Positions 25,259 to 34,109 of a stretch of DNA of 64,000 nt are shown in pieces. Source of the stretch: Rhizobium sp. (GTDB lineage: Bacteria > Pseudomonadota > Alphaproteobacteria > Rhizobiales > Rhizobiaceae). The stretch's first letter is position 1. Each line of letters opens with the position of its first letter. The notes beneath the pieces were generated by a model that saw nothing but the letters and a program-made list of their open reading frames with translations, was not told where the DNA came from and searched no databases. The position numbers and the translations under genes are program-made. The stretch lies in assembly GCA_019739215.1 (NCBI GenBank), contig JAHHDR010000042.1, forward strand, positions 186,001 to 250,000, read 5' to 3'.

Positions 25259-27034
25259 CTAAGCCGCCGAAATCGGCTTTAAGTGCGGCCAGTGCGTCGC
25301 TCCCATCCGTGCCAAGTTGATTGTGAAGCTCTCCGCGTCGGTTGGGATTCCGAACAGGTAGCCCTGGCCAACCGGACAGCCCATCTCGCCAAGCATTGCG
25401 CGCTGTGCCTCGGTCTCTACGCCCTCCGCGACAACTGTCAGACCAAGGGCGCGTCCCAGGTCGATGATGGCGCTGACGATCACCTTCCTGGCGGGCCTCG
25501 TTGCGAGTTCGCTGACGAACATTCGGTCTATTTTGATTTCGGTAACCGGAAATATCTCAAGCGAGCGCAGGTTCGAGAAGCCAGTGCCGAAGTCGTCGAC
25601 GGAAAGTCCGACGCCGATCTGTCGTAGCCGTTGGAATGCGCCCATAACGCCCGGCGTGTCGCTAAGGAACATGCTCTCGGTGATCTCAAGAGTAAGCCAT
25701 GCCGGGTCGGCACCCGTCAGACGTAGCACGCGGTCCAGCATTTCAGCCATGTCATGCTGGAGGAATTCTCCCGCCGACACATTCACTGAAAACCGAAGTG
25801 CGTTGTCGCGGTGCTCGTTGATCCGCCGGGCGAAGGTCGCGACGGTGGTCAGGCTTCGTTCGGTCAGATCAAGTAGCAGACCTGATCGTTCAGCGGTCTC
25901 AATGAAGCTGCCAGGGAGCTGGCAGCCGAACAGGGGATGCTTCCAGCGAAGCAGGGCTTCCGCGCCCACCCATGCACCGGTAATAAGGTCTACCTGGGGC
26001 TGAAAGTAATACACAAACTCGTCGTTGGCGACCGCGGCCTTCAACTCGCGTGTCATTCTTACACGACGGCTGGCTTGCTCGTGGTCGGACTCGCGAAACC
26101 GCCTCGGGCCACCTAACGGATCGGATTTAGCGGCCCAAAGGGCTGTCCCCGCGTTCCGGATCAATGAAATGGTACTGCCCACAGGCATGCCTACGGCATA
26201 TCCGACGGAGAATCGCAGTGAGACACTGGCACCTGCCACCACAAAGTCCGTAGCAAGGGAAGTGGATACTAGCTTTATGATCGCGTCCGCACTTGGTTCA
26301 TCCTGGAGCTCGAAGACCAGGGCGAACTCATTCGCGCCCATCCGACCCACCAGAGCAGCGCCCATGTCCCGCAGTCGCCGCCCGATTTCACACAGCAGGG
26401 CATCCCCGACTTCGAAACCGTATCCGGTGTTGAGATCATGAAAGCTGACAACATCCAGCTTGACAACCAGATGCGTCCTCTCAGCATTACTTGCGAACTG
26501 TTCTTTTGCAGCCTGGATAAACGATTGACGGTTCAAGCAACCCGTGGTCCCGTCGAGGTTTGCGACGCGATCCAGGGCCATGTTCGCCTGGCGAAGCGCT
26601 GATACATCACGCAGTATCCCGACGTAGAACAACTCATCCCCGACCCAGGCGGGCCTGAGACTAAGACTGTTCCAGAAGGCCGAACCGTCTTTGCGATAAT
26701 TTCGCAATGTTGCGTCCACGGATTCAGCCGCCTCGATCGCAGCGCGAATGCGGGCGATCTCCTCTTGGTCGCGCTCATTGCCTTGCAGGTAGCGGCAGTC
26801 CTTGCCGATAACTTCCTGTCGAGAGTATCCTGTCAGACGCTCAAAGGCCTTGTTTACGTAGACCAGCGGCGAATTGGCACCGAAACGCTGTGCGATGGCG
26901 ATCCCGTCGGTCATTTCTTCGACAAGCGTCGGAAGAATCGACCTGATCGCGTCGGCGCCAAGAAGCCCATCGTCGGCTGTGCCCGGCGCGTGCTCTTTGA
27001 AGTCCGGCTGATCGAGTTTCTCAACTTTTTCCAT
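25259..27034 (-). CDS. LOV-GGDEF-EAL photoreceptor, probable c-di-GMP phosphodiesterase
   Basis: The 591-residue protein begins with a LOV-type PAS domain at about residues 30-140. It has the flavin-adduct motif GKDCRYLQGN with its Cys, NYRKDGSAFWN and the FYVGILRDVS strand. A GGDEF domain follows whose signature is GANEF rather than GGDEF, so cyclase activity is unlikely. The EAL domain keeps its catalytic set: EALLRW, SVNVS, LEITES, DDFGTGFSNL, KIDRMFV, AEGVET. The start at 27034 is supported by a decayed duplicate at 27997 that begins the same way. I infer a blue-light-regulated phosphodiesterase acting with the PilZ gene downstream. Confidence 0.9.
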   Translation of the reverse strand: MEKVEKLDQPDFKEHAPGTADDGLLGADAIRSILPTLVEEMTDGIAIAQRFGANSPLVYVNKAFERLTGYSRQEVIGKDCRYLQGNERDQEEIARIRAAIEAAESVDATLRNYRKDGSAFWNSLSLRPAWVGDELFYVGILRDVSALRQANMALDRVANLDGTTGCLNRQSFIQAAKEQFASNAERTHLVVKLDVVSFHDLNTGYGFEVGDALLCEIGRRLRDMGAALVGRMGANEFALVFELQDEPSADAIIKLVSTSLATDFVVAGASVSLRFSVGYAVGMPVGSTISLIRNAGTALWAAKSDPLGGPRRFRESDHEQASRRVRMTRELKAAVANDEFVYYFQPQVDLITGAWVGAEALLRWKHPLFGCQLPGSFIETAERSGLLLDLTERSLTTVATFARRINEHRDNALRFSVNVSAGEFLQHDMAEMLDRVLRLTGADPAWLTLEITESMFLSDTPGVMGAFQRLRQIGVGLSVDDFGTGFSNLRSLEIFPVTEIKIDRMFVSELATRPARKVIVSAIIDLGRALGLTVVAEGVETEAQRAMLGEMGCPVGQGYLFGIPTDAESFTINLARMGATHWPHLKPISAA

Positions 27035-27300
27035 GACAGAACAATGGACCGCGACCCTAACCGGGGCAATCCGCAGCTGAGGCAGGTTCAGGACAACCAT
27101 CAGCCGTTTTCGGACAAACTCGGTCTTGTCCCGTCGCCAGACGTCCACGATCGGTCATTGTAGTCAGTCGGCGTCACTCCGGCATACGCAACGAAGGTGC
27201 GGCGCATCGCACGAGCCGATCCCAAATCATCTCTCTACGATCGATGCGACCAACAACCGGCTCTTCTCAAGAAAGAAAGCACGCGACCTCAATGCGGCTA
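27035..27300 (-). pseudogene. Decayed 3' end of a duplicated GlxA-type regulator
   Basis: This stretch is a degenerate copy of the C-terminal coding end of the intact regulator at 28063-29049. They share a 26-base identical block (starting near 27092 and 28055) and lower similarity for more than 250 bases, at an offset of about 963. The copy has no open frame of useful length. It lies directly upstream of the LOV gene start. Confidence 0.7.
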
Positions 27301-27940
27301 AGGTCGATATCGATGTCCACGGGCGACGCCATCGCAATCGCAACTTCGACGACCTCTCTATAGTGGTTTAGGAACGACATGTCGCCAAAGCGACTCATCC
27401 TCGTGCATCAAGTGAAAAATGAGCAACGGCAAACCGCTCGACCTGATGGTGGAAGACAGTCCGCTTATCCGACAGGTGCCGTCGATCTTTCGCTATCGGC
27501 GACGAAGCAGCGCTGCGCGATGACATCGACCCGGTGTTCCCCGATGCTCAGATGTCTTGCACGATGGATGGAACAACAGCACGCGCCTGGTTAACGGCAA
27601 CGATCTCGTCGGCGACATCCCTGGGGACGCCGACTTTCGATGACGTGGCAACACTGCGGGACCCAGCGGCGCGGAGGAAGGGTTTCCAGTCCCACCATGG
27701 CTCGTTCGGCAGGCATATCCGTCGGCGGGGTTTTCCGGCGGCAGATGCCCGATGCGCGAACCACGGGGTCCGCCGGGACTGGAATAGTGACGCCGATCGG
27801 ACAGAGCGCCGAATGGCGAAACGAAGTTTCAATTCGCGCCGCGGGAAATCTCCCTCGCCACGGCCTGCGTGCAGTGTATCGCGCCAAGCTGCGTCATGGC
27901 CGTCTGGCAGTAGTTTCCGCGGTGCGCGCCCACAGCTTCA
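27301..27940. other. Non-coding or decayed stretch between duplicated segments
   Basis: No intact gene is supported. A plus-strand trace near 27420-27480 translates to MVEDSPLIRQV, resembling the start of a response regulator, but the frame is lost at once. Other short frames on both strands show no family motif. The segment lies between the two copies of the araC-LOV junction and is probably what remains of the deleted middle of a tandem duplication. Confidence 0.5.
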
Positions 27941-27997
27941 TTTGATCGTGGGCTCGTCGGCGAAGTCCGGCTGTTCGGGTTTCTCAGTGTCTTTCAT
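27941..27997 (-). pseudogene. Remnant start of a second LOV protein gene
   Basis: From the ATG at 27997 the frame reads MKDTEKPEQPDF and stops after 19 codons. It is clearly related to the start of the intact LOV protein (MEKVEKLDQPDF). It follows the intact GlxA-type regulator as the LOV gene follows the decayed one. It is a duplication relic, not a functional gene. Confidence 0.65.
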
Positions 27998-28062
27998 GAC
28001 AGAAACATGGACTGCCACCTGAACTGGGGCAACCCGTAGCCGAGGCGATCCCCGGACAACCA

Positions 28063-29049
28063 TCAGCCGTTTTCGGACAAACCCTGTCTGGCCCCGTCGC
28101 CAGACGTCCGGAAGCGATCGCGGTAGTCGGACGGCGTCACTCCGACATGCGAAACGAAGGCGCGGCGCATCGCGCTTGCCGATCCAAAACCACTTCTTTC
28201 TGCGATCAATGTGATCGACAGCCGGCTCCCTTCCAGAAGGAAGCGGGCGACGTCGATACGCGTCAGTTCGACGTAATCGGATGGCGATATCCCGACCTCA
28301 TGCGAAAATACGCGCGTGAAGTTGCGCACGCTCATCGCCGCGATCTTCGCCAACGCGGTGACCGAAAGGTCCGCCGCTGGGTGATTCAGAATATATTCCT
28401 GGACCTTGTGTAGACGGCTGCGGTCGATTGCCTGCGCTGCCAGATGCACGCTGAATTGTGACTGGTCACCGGGTCGCTTCAGGAACACGACGAGCCGGCG
28501 GGCGACGTAAAGCGCCACCTCCCGGCCGAGGTCCTCTTCGACGAGAGAAAGCCCGAGATCGATTGCCGCGCTGGACCCGGCCGACGTGATCATCGCACCA
28601 TCCCGGACAAAAACACGATCGCCTTCCACCCGCGCCTCGGGGAAGCGCTCGCCAAGCAAGGACGCGAACTGCCAGTGAGTGGTGACACGTCGGCCTGCGA
28701 GCAGACCTGCTTCGCCGAGCACGAACGCGCCTGTGCATACGGAACCGTACCGCCGGGTCTCGGGAACGATATTGATCAGCCAGTCGATAACCTGCCTGCC
28801 CGGAGAGCGAGGAACGCCGACGCTCCCCGCCACGAGCAAGGTGTCTGGGCCGCCTGGATACGCATCGAAAGCGCAATCGGGCACGACTCTGAGCCCCGAT
28901 GCGCTACGGATCGTGCGATCGTCTGCCGCTAGTATGGCAACCTCGTAGAACATCTTGCCAACACGGGCGTTCGCTTCGGCGAACACGTCCATGAGCCCGG
29001 CGAGTTCCAGCGAATGCACGTCGGTAGGCACGAAGATGGCGATCCGCAT
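28063..29049 (-). CDS. GlxA-family transcriptional regulator (DJ-1/PfpI + AraC HTH)
   Basis: The 328-residue protein has an N-terminal DJ-1/PfpI-like domain (IAIFVPTDVHSLELAG, PDTLLVAGSVGV, GSVCTGAFVLGEAGLL with Cys at the elbow, TSAGSSAAIDLGL). A C-terminal AraC domain has two helix-turn-helix motifs (LAKIAAMSVRNFTRVF and IAERSGFGSASAMRRAF). GGAGATACC precedes the ATG at 29049; a longer frame to 29145 is not needed. GlxA regulators usually sense a small metabolite through the N-terminal domain. The nearest downstream gene on this strand is the LOV photoreceptor. Confidence 0.92.
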   Translation of the reverse strand: MRIAIFVPTDVHSLELAGLMDVFAEANARVGKMFYEVAILAADDRTIRSASGLRVVPDCAFDAYPGGPDTLLVAGSVGVPRSPGRQVIDWLINIVPETRRYGSVCTGAFVLGEAGLLAGRRVTTHWQFASLLGERFPEARVEGDRVFVRDGAMITSAGSSAAIDLGLSLVEEDLGREVALYVARRLVVFLKRPGDQSQFSVHLAAQAIDRSRLHKVQEYILNHPAADLSVTALAKIAAMSVRNFTRVFSHEVGISPSDYVELTRIDVARFLLEGSRLSITLIAERSGFGSASAMRRAFVSHVGVTPSDYRDRFRTSGDGARQGLSENG

Positions 29050-29451
29050 TGGGGTATCTCCGGCTGCCCAAGGACTTAATCCCCTCGACGACATTCGCGC
29101 GCCGACGCCGGTGCAGGTTCCGCGACAGTCGCACAGTGCCGCCAAGTCGTCAAAGTCAAACGCTTCGGATTATGACCGGCGGGAGATACCGTCCGTATGT
29201 CCAACTCTGACCTTTGCGAGGGAGAGGTCTGCAATGGGCCAACTCGAGCCCTGGTGCTGCGAAAAAAGGCATTGCGTACCGCCTGTCGAGCCATGGAAAA
29301 CTTGGCAACGCACGACGCTTGGCAATCCATACACTAATGAGAGTCCCACCCTCTCCTCCAAGTTGCATTCCACTCTCCGCCAATTAACCTCAAGCCCTTG
29401 GCTTTCCTAGCAAATTTCTGACGGAACTGCCCTAACCCCGGGAGTCCGAGC
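29050..29451. other. Intergenic stretch of about 400 bases, no gene seen
   Basis: Short frames occur on both strands, but none has a ribosome site plus a recognisable product. It separates the GlxA-type regulator from integrase remnants that point the other way, so it should hold the promoter of the former. I see no clear repeat or hairpin. Confidence 0.4.
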
Positions 29452-29748
29452 ATGAAAGTATCAGCCAAAGTATCAGGCCGGGTACAATCTGAAGTATCCG
29501 TGGCCGACGCGGAAATCATTTCCGCATCGAAACCGAATCGCAAGAAAACAGCGCCATCCTCCGGCCGATACCTGGTCTGCAACGGCAACTCCTTGCTGTT
29601 TCAGATCAGGATGTCCAAGCGGATCGCGCCGAAGGGAGGGTTGATCAGAATCAGCCTGGGCGCGATGCCGCTGAAAAAGGCGCGACGGATGGCCGACGAA
29701 CTCGCGGGCACTGCGCGACGATTAACTGTTGCGCTTGCTGGAAATTGA
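29452..29748 (+). pseudogene. Truncated N-terminal part of an integrase-like protein
   Basis: The 98-codon frame has a beta-rich segment SGRYLVCNGNSLLFQIRM then ISLGAMPLKKARRMADELA. This resembles the N-terminal arm-binding region of DUF6538-type tyrosine recombinases. The frame stops soon after, with no catalytic domain. It runs toward a second truncated integrase end on the opposite strand, and the two meet near 29.7 kb, so it looks like a recombination scar. Family assignment is tentative. Confidence 0.45.
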
Positions 29749-30292
29749 CTTTCGTATCAGGAATTTTGTGCTCATCGAGAAGGTTCAGAATCCGGCCTGG
29801 TGACGGCGGATAGATTCCATGCAACCGATAGAAATCAAGATGCTTCTTGACCTCCTCGATCACCGCTTCATCGAGACCGGCTGCTTTCATCTCGCGTTGC
29901 TCATGTTCGCCAATCCTTGCCGCGTCGCCGTGAGCTGCGAAAATCCGATTTGTCCAACCGGCGACAATATCGCTGAAACGAGAAGCGTCCACGTCTTCGC
30001 CGTTGGCGATTTCCGCCGCAGCGATTACGTCCAGCTTCGCGCTGTGCTTCTTGGCGACCTTTATGAGTATCTTCTTCGCGTCGTCAGGATCGATCATCTC
30101 TCGCCGTATGTCCCGAATGAGATGCTCGCTAACAAGGGTAATCTCGGCTGCGAGCCACTTAGCCCGCTCCAGAAATTTTGTCCGCAGGCTGATTTCAATC
30201 GGCGACAAAGCACGCGAACCTGTTCGATTCGGTAAACGCCGACGCCACCAGTAAACGGAACCGCGCTTGAAAACATGTTGAGCTATTGCCAT
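29651..30292 (-). pseudogene. Truncated integrase N-terminal region
   Basis: From the ATG at 30292 the frame reads MAIAQHVFKRGSVYWWRRRL, the DUF6538 start seen in site-specific integrases. A helical core-binding region follows (FLERAKWLAAEITLVSEHL, DDAKKILIKVAKKHS). The frame ends at about 213 residues without the Arg-His-Arg-Tyr catalytic domain. The C-terminal tail overlaps the opposite-strand remnant. It is probably the residue of an older element that used the same tRNA site. Confidence 0.55.
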
Positions 30293-30447
30293 GCGAAAAC
30301 CCTCGTTGGAGGGCAAGCAGACGTCCAAAGCCTTCAGCGCGTCAGACAGCGGAATATGACATTCCGGTATGACAAACGCGATTTTAGGGTCTCCAGCTGA
30401 ACTGGAAGCCCTCAAAACCAGGCATTTTACGAGAAATCGGAACAACT

Positions 30448-30464
30448 TGGCTGGGGCGCCTGGA
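30448..30464 (+). repeat. attachment site, distal end of the tRNA-Gln element
   Basis: These 17 bases (TGGCTGGGGCGCCTGGA) are identical to, and in direct orientation with, the 3' end of the tRNA-Gln gene at 34917-34933. The intact integrase starts 108 bases inside the repeat. A copy of a tRNA 3' end flanking an integrase is the standard footprint of site-specific integration. Confidence 0.8.
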
Positions 30465-30571
30465 ACCCCAGCTACCAAGCTCTCAATCGCCTGAAACTCC
30501 TGACATTGCGGCATGAATTATGCATCGCGACCTCTTGACGTGTACTACCAACGTGTACTACCTCTTGTCAT

Positions 30572-32110
30572 ATGGCAGACACTCGATATCTCAAGAAGCG
30601 ACGGCAGACTTGGTACTTCGTCATCAAGATACCAGCTGACCTAGTTGCGAAGTTCGGCAAGACAGACATCACCAAGACTCTCAAGACCCGAGACCTCACC
30701 AAGGCTCAAGCAGACCGCTGGCCACTCGTTACCGAATGGATGGCCCTATTCGACGTTCATCGCGGAACACGGACTTGGACGCCGGCCGAAATCGAAGAGA
30801 AGGCCGCGCAGGAATACCTAGACACCCTTGCCCTGCTCGCCGAGTATGGCGATGATCACGAGAACACCAGCATCTTTGCGGACCTTGAGCAGGAGAAGTT
30901 GGAGCGGGACGGCCTCGACGACCTCGAATACGCCCGCACTTCGGCCCGCCTGAAGGCAGCGATTGGCCGGAAGGCTGCGTTGTCCGGCTCTCTCCTCGAA
31001 GCACCAAGTACGTTCGGCCGGAACGCTATTGACCTGACCACGCTTCAGCCGGTTGGTGCGAAGAAGAGGAAGGTTGGCGAACCCTTCGCAGAGGCCGCAC
31101 GGCGCTATCTCGAGGAAACCCAGCGAGACCCAGCCGTGAGGCTGACTGAGCAGACACGGGGCCAGTATGAGGCCACCTATAGGCTGTTCGATCAGTGGGC
31201 AACCGAGCCGCGTCTAGACAGCGTCGATCGCAAGCAGGCGGCTCTGTTCCTGGACAAGGTGTCCACACTTAACCCGCTCTGGGGGCGTAGTCCGCTCACG
31301 AAGAAGCGGACATTCGAAGAGATATTCGAAGAGTTCGGCAATCACGAGACGGGCCTTAGCAACCGAACGATCAATCGTTACGCGACGGCTTTGTCGATGC
31401 TATGGCAATGGGCGAAGAGGCGTGGATTGTCCACCGGAGACAACCCGTGGACTGATCAGCATCGGTCCCTTGGCCAGCGCAGGAAGACGGCCAAATTCCC
31501 CTTCAGCGGCGAGGAGATGAAGACACTACTGGCGAACGCGCCCGAAGTGCGGCCAGCGGAGCAATCCCATGCCAATACTATTGCATGGCTCAGCCTCATC
31601 TCAGCGTATAGCGGCATGCGGTTGAACGAGATGTGCAATCGCAAGGCCGCTGACATCAGGCAGCTGGATGGAGTCTGGTATTTCGACATCACTAAGGCGA
31701 AGTCCGAGGCCGGTGACCGCAAGGTGCCCATCCACTCCAAGCTAATCAGCGCGGGGCTGCTCGACTTCGTTAAACACCACGGTGCGGAATGGCTGTTCCC
31801 GGTTCTGAAACCCGGAGGACCGGACAAGAAGCGATCGTGGTACATCTCGAAACGGTTCACAGAGTATCGCCGCAAGTTAGGCGTTGTGCGTGCTGACCCT
31901 GAGACCGGCAAGGATCGCGTTGACTTCCATTCGTTCCGCCGAAGCGTGGTGAAGGTGCTGGAACGCGCGCGCCTACCGCAGACAGAGGCGGCCCAGATCA
32001 TAGGCCATGATCGAGAGGGGATCACCTTCGGAGTCTACAACCCTGAAGGCCTGGATATACATGCTCTCCAGCAGGTGGTCGAAGCCATCAAGTACCCTGA
32101 CCTAGAGTAG
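30572..32110 (+). CDS. Site-specific tyrosine recombinase (integrase)
   Basis: The 512-residue protein begins with a DUF6538-like domain (KKRRQTWYFVIKIPADLVA) and a SAM-like core-binding domain (TRGQYEATYRLFDQWA). The catalytic domain has Arg in SGMRLNEMC, the His-X-X-Arg box HSFRRSVV, a second His in IGHDREG and the Tyr nucleophile in VYNPEG. The order and spacing fit a complete, probably active enzyme. It lies just inside the left attachment repeat and should excise or integrate the 30.4-34.9 kb element at tRNA-Gln. Confidence 0.92.
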   Translation: MADTRYLKKRRQTWYFVIKIPADLVAKFGKTDITKTLKTRDLTKAQADRWPLVTEWMALFDVHRGTRTWTPAEIEEKAAQEYLDTLALLAEYGDDHENTSIFADLEQEKLERDGLDDLEYARTSARLKAAIGRKAALSGSLLEAPSTFGRNAIDLTTLQPVGAKKRKVGEPFAEAARRYLEETQRDPAVRLTEQTRGQYEATYRLFDQWATEPRLDSVDRKQAALFLDKVSTLNPLWGRSPLTKKRTFEEIFEEFGNHETGLSNRTINRYATALSMLWQWAKRRGLSTGDNPWTDQHRSLGQRRKTAKFPFSGEEMKTLLANAPEVRPAEQSHANTIAWLSLISAYSGMRLNEMCNRKAADIRQLDGVWYFDITKAKSEAGDRKVPIHSKLISAGLLDFVKHHGAEWLFPVLKPGGPDKKRSWYISKRFTEYRRKLGVVRADPETGKDRVDFHSFRRSVVKVLERARLPQTEAAQIIGHDREGITFGVYNPEGLDIHALQQVVEAIKYPDLE

Positions 32111-32157
32111 GTGGATGGGCGTGGTGGTCTCATTGCCTTCAGAGGTAGTGCGGCTTC

Positions 32158-32871
32158 CTAACCTAATCTTGCTCCCAAGATGGCTGCCACCTCTTCGTTT
32201 CCGTACAGTGGGTGATTTCGATTGCGAAATATGAGGCTAGGTCGGTGGACAATCCCCCTATCGACCACGATCCAAGGATGACCGAGACCGGTGTTTCGCG
32301 CACCGGCCGTGAAAACACACACCCATCACTTGAGGGCGGCGCCGGAACAATTCTTCCGTCTTCTCGCCGAATGGGTCGCCAGCCGGACGTCGCGCGAAAA
32401 ATCCTTCATCCGTCCCTTCTAGGTCGGCAATTTCAATCATTAGGACGCCCGGCAGATCGGTCGGTAGCTGACGCTTCGCGTCTGCAATGAGGCGCTTGAA
32501 GATGGTCTCAACCGGATCGCTAGCGGCCGCTGAGGAAAGTGAAAAAAACTAGCGCCTCCTCCGGGCCTCCCGTGACGAATAGGTGACCCGAGGCGGCAAG
32601 TCCGAGCACTTCATTGATACTGGCGTGCCGGACCTCATCATGGTCATTAGCTTCATGTGCCTCGGCCAATCGTCGCAGGTGCTCCGGCGTGATCGGACGG
32701 ACACGTATGCTCGCCAGTGCGTCATCCACATTCACCCGCTCAGCGAGTGCGCGGGAGCAGAGGACACTGACGCTTCCGATATCATCGAGGCGTCCCGGAA
32801 TGTGAATGTCGATCAGCGTGTTCGCAAGGCTAATGCCGCGCCGCGCCGCGTAATTCGCAATACGATCAAAT
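32158..32871 (-). pseudogene. Cargo gene of unknown function, 5' part removed at the IS boundary, two frame breaks
   Basis: Reading from the IS edge gives FDRIANYAARRGISLANTL, LDDIGSVSVLC and GLAASGHLFVTGGPEEALVF. Dropping one base from the A7 run at 32542-32548 continues with SLSSAAASDPVETIFKRLIA and LPGVLMIEIADLEG. Dropping one more in the ACACAC tract at 32314-32321 gives VVFTAGARNTGLGHPWIVVD and a stop at 32158. The restored fragment is about 237 codons. I recognise no family. Its real start is missing, so it is broken by the insertion or by a deletion associated with it. Confidence 0.55.
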
Positions 32872-32929
32872 TGAATAGCCCCGAGATTTGTAGACACCTT
32901 CTTCCTAATTTTGAGGCAAGAAGAGCATC

Positions 32930-33202
32930 ATGAGCAAATCGAATTTCAGCGACGAGTTTAAGCGCGACGCGGTGCGTCAGATCACCGAACGGGGCTATCC
33001 GGTTTCGGAAGTTTCACAGCGGCTGGGTGTCAGCCAGCACTCGCTCTATGAGTGGAAGAAGAAGTTCTCCTCGATGCCCGGTGGCCATGGTAGCGACCAG
33101 TCAGAGGAGATCAGGCAGCTCAAGAGGGAACTGGCGCGGGTCACCGAGGAGCGCGACATATTAAAAAAAGCGACCGCGTATTTCGCCAGGGATGCAAAGT
33201 GA
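32930..33202 (+). CDS. IS3-family transposase OrfA
   Basis: The 90-residue protein has the helix-turn-helix of IS3 OrfA (FSDEFKRDAVRQITERGYPV, LGVSQHSLYEWKKKF). A leucine-zipper-like coil follows (IRQLKRELARVTEERDILKK). It binds the terminal inverted repeats. Its stop overlaps the orfB start as GTGA, and the frames are related by -1. Confidence 0.92.
   Translation: MSKSNFSDEFKRDAVRQITERGYPVSEVSQRLGVSQHSLYEWKKKFSSMPGGHGSDQSEEIRQLKRELARVTEERDILKKATAYFARDAK
33163..33170 (+). promoter_or_regulatory. Programmed -1 ribosomal frameshift signal (A7G)
   Basis: The string AAAAAAAG lies near the end of orfA, where IS3 elements shift ribosomes into orfB. The orfB frame is open from here and is -1 relative to orfA. 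Unlike the other frame breaks in this window, this one is in the expected place for its family and should be kept. Confidence 0.75.
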
Positions 33203-34059
33203 AGTACGCGTTCGTTGCCCAGCATCAACAGCGGTTTTCGGTGCGAATGATGTGTCGCCTGTTCCGCATCCATCCCAGCGGGTTTTATGCCTGGCTTCGG
33301 ATGCCCTTGAGCAAGCGTGCCTTTGAGGACAAGCGGCAGATCGATCTGCTCCAGACGGCTTGGGAAGAGAGCGGCAAGGTCTACGGGTATCGCAAGCTTC
33401 ATGACGACCTGCTCGATCACGGCGAGACATGCTGCCCCAACCGGGTTGCGCGTCTGACGCGGATTGCCGGGATAAAGGCTCAGATCGGCTACAAGCGCCG
33501 TCCCGGAGTTTATGGCGGCAGGCCTTCCATTGTCATCGACAACACTCTGGACCGTCAATTCGACGTTGCTGCTCCGGACAAGGCGTGGGTCACGGACATC
33601 ACCTACATCCGGACCAACGAAGGCTTCGCCTATCTCGCGGTGGTGATCGATCTCTATTCCCGCCGTGTCATCGGCTGGTCGATGCAGAGCCGTCAGACAA
33701 CGGATGTCGTGCTGCAGGCGTTGCTGATGGCTGTCTGGAGGCGAAAGCCAAAGGAAAAGGTTCTGGTGCATTCGGATCAGGGATCGCAATTCACCAGCAT
33801 GGACTGGGCAGCGTTCCTGAAGCACCACAATCTGGTTCACTCGATGAGCCGACGGGGCAACTGCCATGACAATGCCGTCGCTGAGAGCTTCTTCAATCTG
33901 TTGAAGCGGGAGCGGATACGCCGAAAGGTCTATCGCTCAAGAGACGAAGCTAGGCAGGACGTGTTCGACTATATCGAGATGTTCTACAACCCGAAGCGCA
34001 AACATGTCAGAAACGGGATGCTGTCGCCCGTCGAGTTCGAAAAGCAGCAGAAAACGTAA
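33199..34059 (+). CDS. IS3-family transposase OrfB (DDE integrase)
   Basis: The 286-residue protein has the HTH_21 segment (YGYRKLHDDLLDHGE) and an rve catalytic core with the DDE triad in WVTDITYI, LVHSDQGSQFTS and NAVAESFFNLLK. C-terminal FYNPKRKHVRNGMLSP is the usual IS3 ending. It is complete and should be functional as the OrfAB fusion made by frameshifting. Confidence 0.95.
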   Translation: MKYAFVAQHQQRFSVRMMCRLFRIHPSGFYAWLRMPLSKRAFEDKRQIDLLQTAWEESGKVYGYRKLHDDLLDHGETCCPNRVARLTRIAGIKAQIGYKRRPGVYGGRPSIVIDNTLDRQFDVAAPDKAWVTDITYIRTNEGFAYLAVVIDLYSRRVIGWSMQSRQTTDVVLQALLMAVWRRKPKEKVLVHSDQGSQFTSMDWAAFLKHHNLVHSMSRRGNCHDNAVAESFFNLLKRERIRRKVYRSRDEARQDVFDYIEMFYNPKRKHVRNGMLSPVEFEKQQKT

Positions 34060-34109
34060 CCGGAGGGTGTCTACGAAACTCGGGGCTATTCACTGCACTG
34101 CAGACCCAA

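Larger units (their letters stand above)
32872..34092 (+). mobile_element. IS3-family insertion sequence, 1221 bp
   Basis: Imperfect terminal inverted repeats start TGAATAGCCCCGAG at both ends and continue through GTAGACACC. Inside are orfA and orfB in the IS3 arrangement with a -1 frameshift signal. The three bases flanking it are AAT on the left and CTG on the right, so I see no target duplication. This suggests the flanks were rearranged after insertion. The IS sits inside the tRNA-Gln element between two cargo genes. Confidence 0.88.

Noticed and set aside
27548..27887. Minus-strand frames in the decayed region as a real gene
   Set aside because: The translations are Arg/Ser-rich with no motif, and the segment lies between duplicated remnants.
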